This document shows positions 63,685-64,000 of a stretch of 64,000 bases of DNA, piece by piece. Each line of letters starts with the position of its first letter. Within the stretch, counting starts at the first letter, position 1. The stretch is from NCBI GenBank assembly GCA_016191875.1, contig JACPVG010000009.1, positions 1 through 64,000 on the forward strand, written 5' to 3'. A program made the position numbers and the translations under genes. A model generated the notes under the pieces. It searched no databases. It saw only the letters and a list, made by a program, of their open reading frames with translations, and was not told the DNA's origin. This DNA comes from Chloroflexota bacterium (GTDB lineage: Bacteria > Chloroflexota > Anaerolineae > Anaerolineales > UBA11579).

Positions 63685-64000
63685 ATGAAACCTGCCATCC
63701 TCGCCGGCGCGCTGGCCGCTCTCGTCACCGGCATCATCATCACCGCTCAGGCGGCCCTGCTGGCGCGCAGCGGCGGCACGCTGGGCGCGGCCCGCACCGG
63801 TCTGTTCACCTATCTGCTGGGCGGCGCGGCCGCCGCCGCGATCCTGGCAATCCTCACCCTGCGGCCCGACCGGCCCGTCGCCCCCACGCCAGGCCAGATT
63901 CTGGTCGTGGCCGTCGCCGGGTTGATGGGCGTGGCCATCCTCACCGGCATCGCCTTCTCCGGCCAGCGCGTTGGCGTGGGCGCGGCCCTGGGGGCCATGC
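63685..64000 (+). CDS. YdcZ/DMT-like membrane protein, 5' part (cut by window edge)
   Basis: Starts at an ATG with a CGGAGGACC site and reads to the edge (105 codons). It has an N-terminal hydrophobic helix (AILAGALAALVTGIIITAQAALLA), RSGGTLGAARTGLFTYLLGGAAA, and SGQRVGVGAALGA. This resembles the first half of YdcZ/DUF606 or EamA-type transport proteins (QAALLARSGGTLG-AARTG-F-YLLGG). Family assignment is tentative. Confidence 0.55.
   Translation, partial: MKPAILAGALAALVTGIIITAQAALLARSGGTLGAARTGLFTYLLGGAAAAAILAILTLRPDRPVAPTPGQILVVAVAGLMGVAILTGIAFSGQRVGVGAALGAM

Overview
The window looks like a chromosomal segment of a GC-rich Chloroflexota bacterium, most likely of the Anaerolineae type. This is an inference from gene content. 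It carries two YYY-type (DUF2298) membrane proteins, lipoproteins with Pro/Thr-rich linkers, a mevalonate kinase next to an isopentenyl phosphate kinase, and a topoisomerase I with a DUF5679 zinc ribbon fused to its N-terminus.

Left edge (1-3.5 kb): the first codons of an IS630-like transposase, an AT-rich zinc-ribbon membrane gene, a HAD phosphatase and two lipoproteins that share a paralogous C-terminal domain. 3.5-18.5 kb: a complete 14-gene nuoA-N complex I operon on the minus strand, with a consensus-like promoter (TTGACA-N17-TATACT) and an intrinsic terminator. Its only three sizeable internal gaps each hold a different low-complexity drifting repeat. 18.7-19.4 kb: a toxin-antitoxin pair. 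19.4-24.2 kb: a large sensor histidine kinase, a PlsC-like acyltransferase and cytidylate kinase.

24.2-39.5 kb: a minus-strand envelope-glycan block of four large GT39/YYY membrane proteins, a methyltransferase, a GT4 glycosyltransferase and a flippase-like UPF0104 protein, preceded by lepA. 41.3-42.9 kb: an AT-rich FRG-domain gene that abuts an apparently rewritten 3' end of tlyA. 43.1-47.7 kb (plus strand): a UbiA-family phosphoribosyltransferase, mevalonate kinase and isopentenyl phosphate kinase in tight series, then a dGTPase-like HD protein and greA. 47.7-49.7 kb: a CoA-binding protein, a broken small secreted gene, and a two-gene membrane operon whose second gene has an in-frame amber codon replacing what looks like a Trp codon.

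49.7-57.7 kb (minus): an unknown membrane protein, topA, a free DUF5679 zinc ribbon (about 79% identical to the topA N-terminus), mannose-1-phosphate guanylyltransferase, dprA, a P-loop kinase and a membrane protein. 57.8-61.1 kb: leuS under a T-box riboswitch with specifier CUC, whose distal Stem I appears to be interrupted by two triplet-loop hairpins, then two tRNA-Ala genes (GGC and CGC anticodons). 61.4-64 kb: a ComEA-like lipoprotein, a cyclase-like/SRPBCC fusion and the start of a YdcZ-like membrane protein.

The less expected signals are: (i) five SD-less genes with a TATAAT or TATACT box only 7-10 nt before the start codon, suggesting leaderless transcripts; (ii) clustered small triplet-loop hairpins around 60.7-61.3 kb, some inside the riboswitch; (iii) locus-specific drifting repeats in operon gaps; (iv) the amber-interrupted gene; (v) the DUF5679 duplication and fusion.
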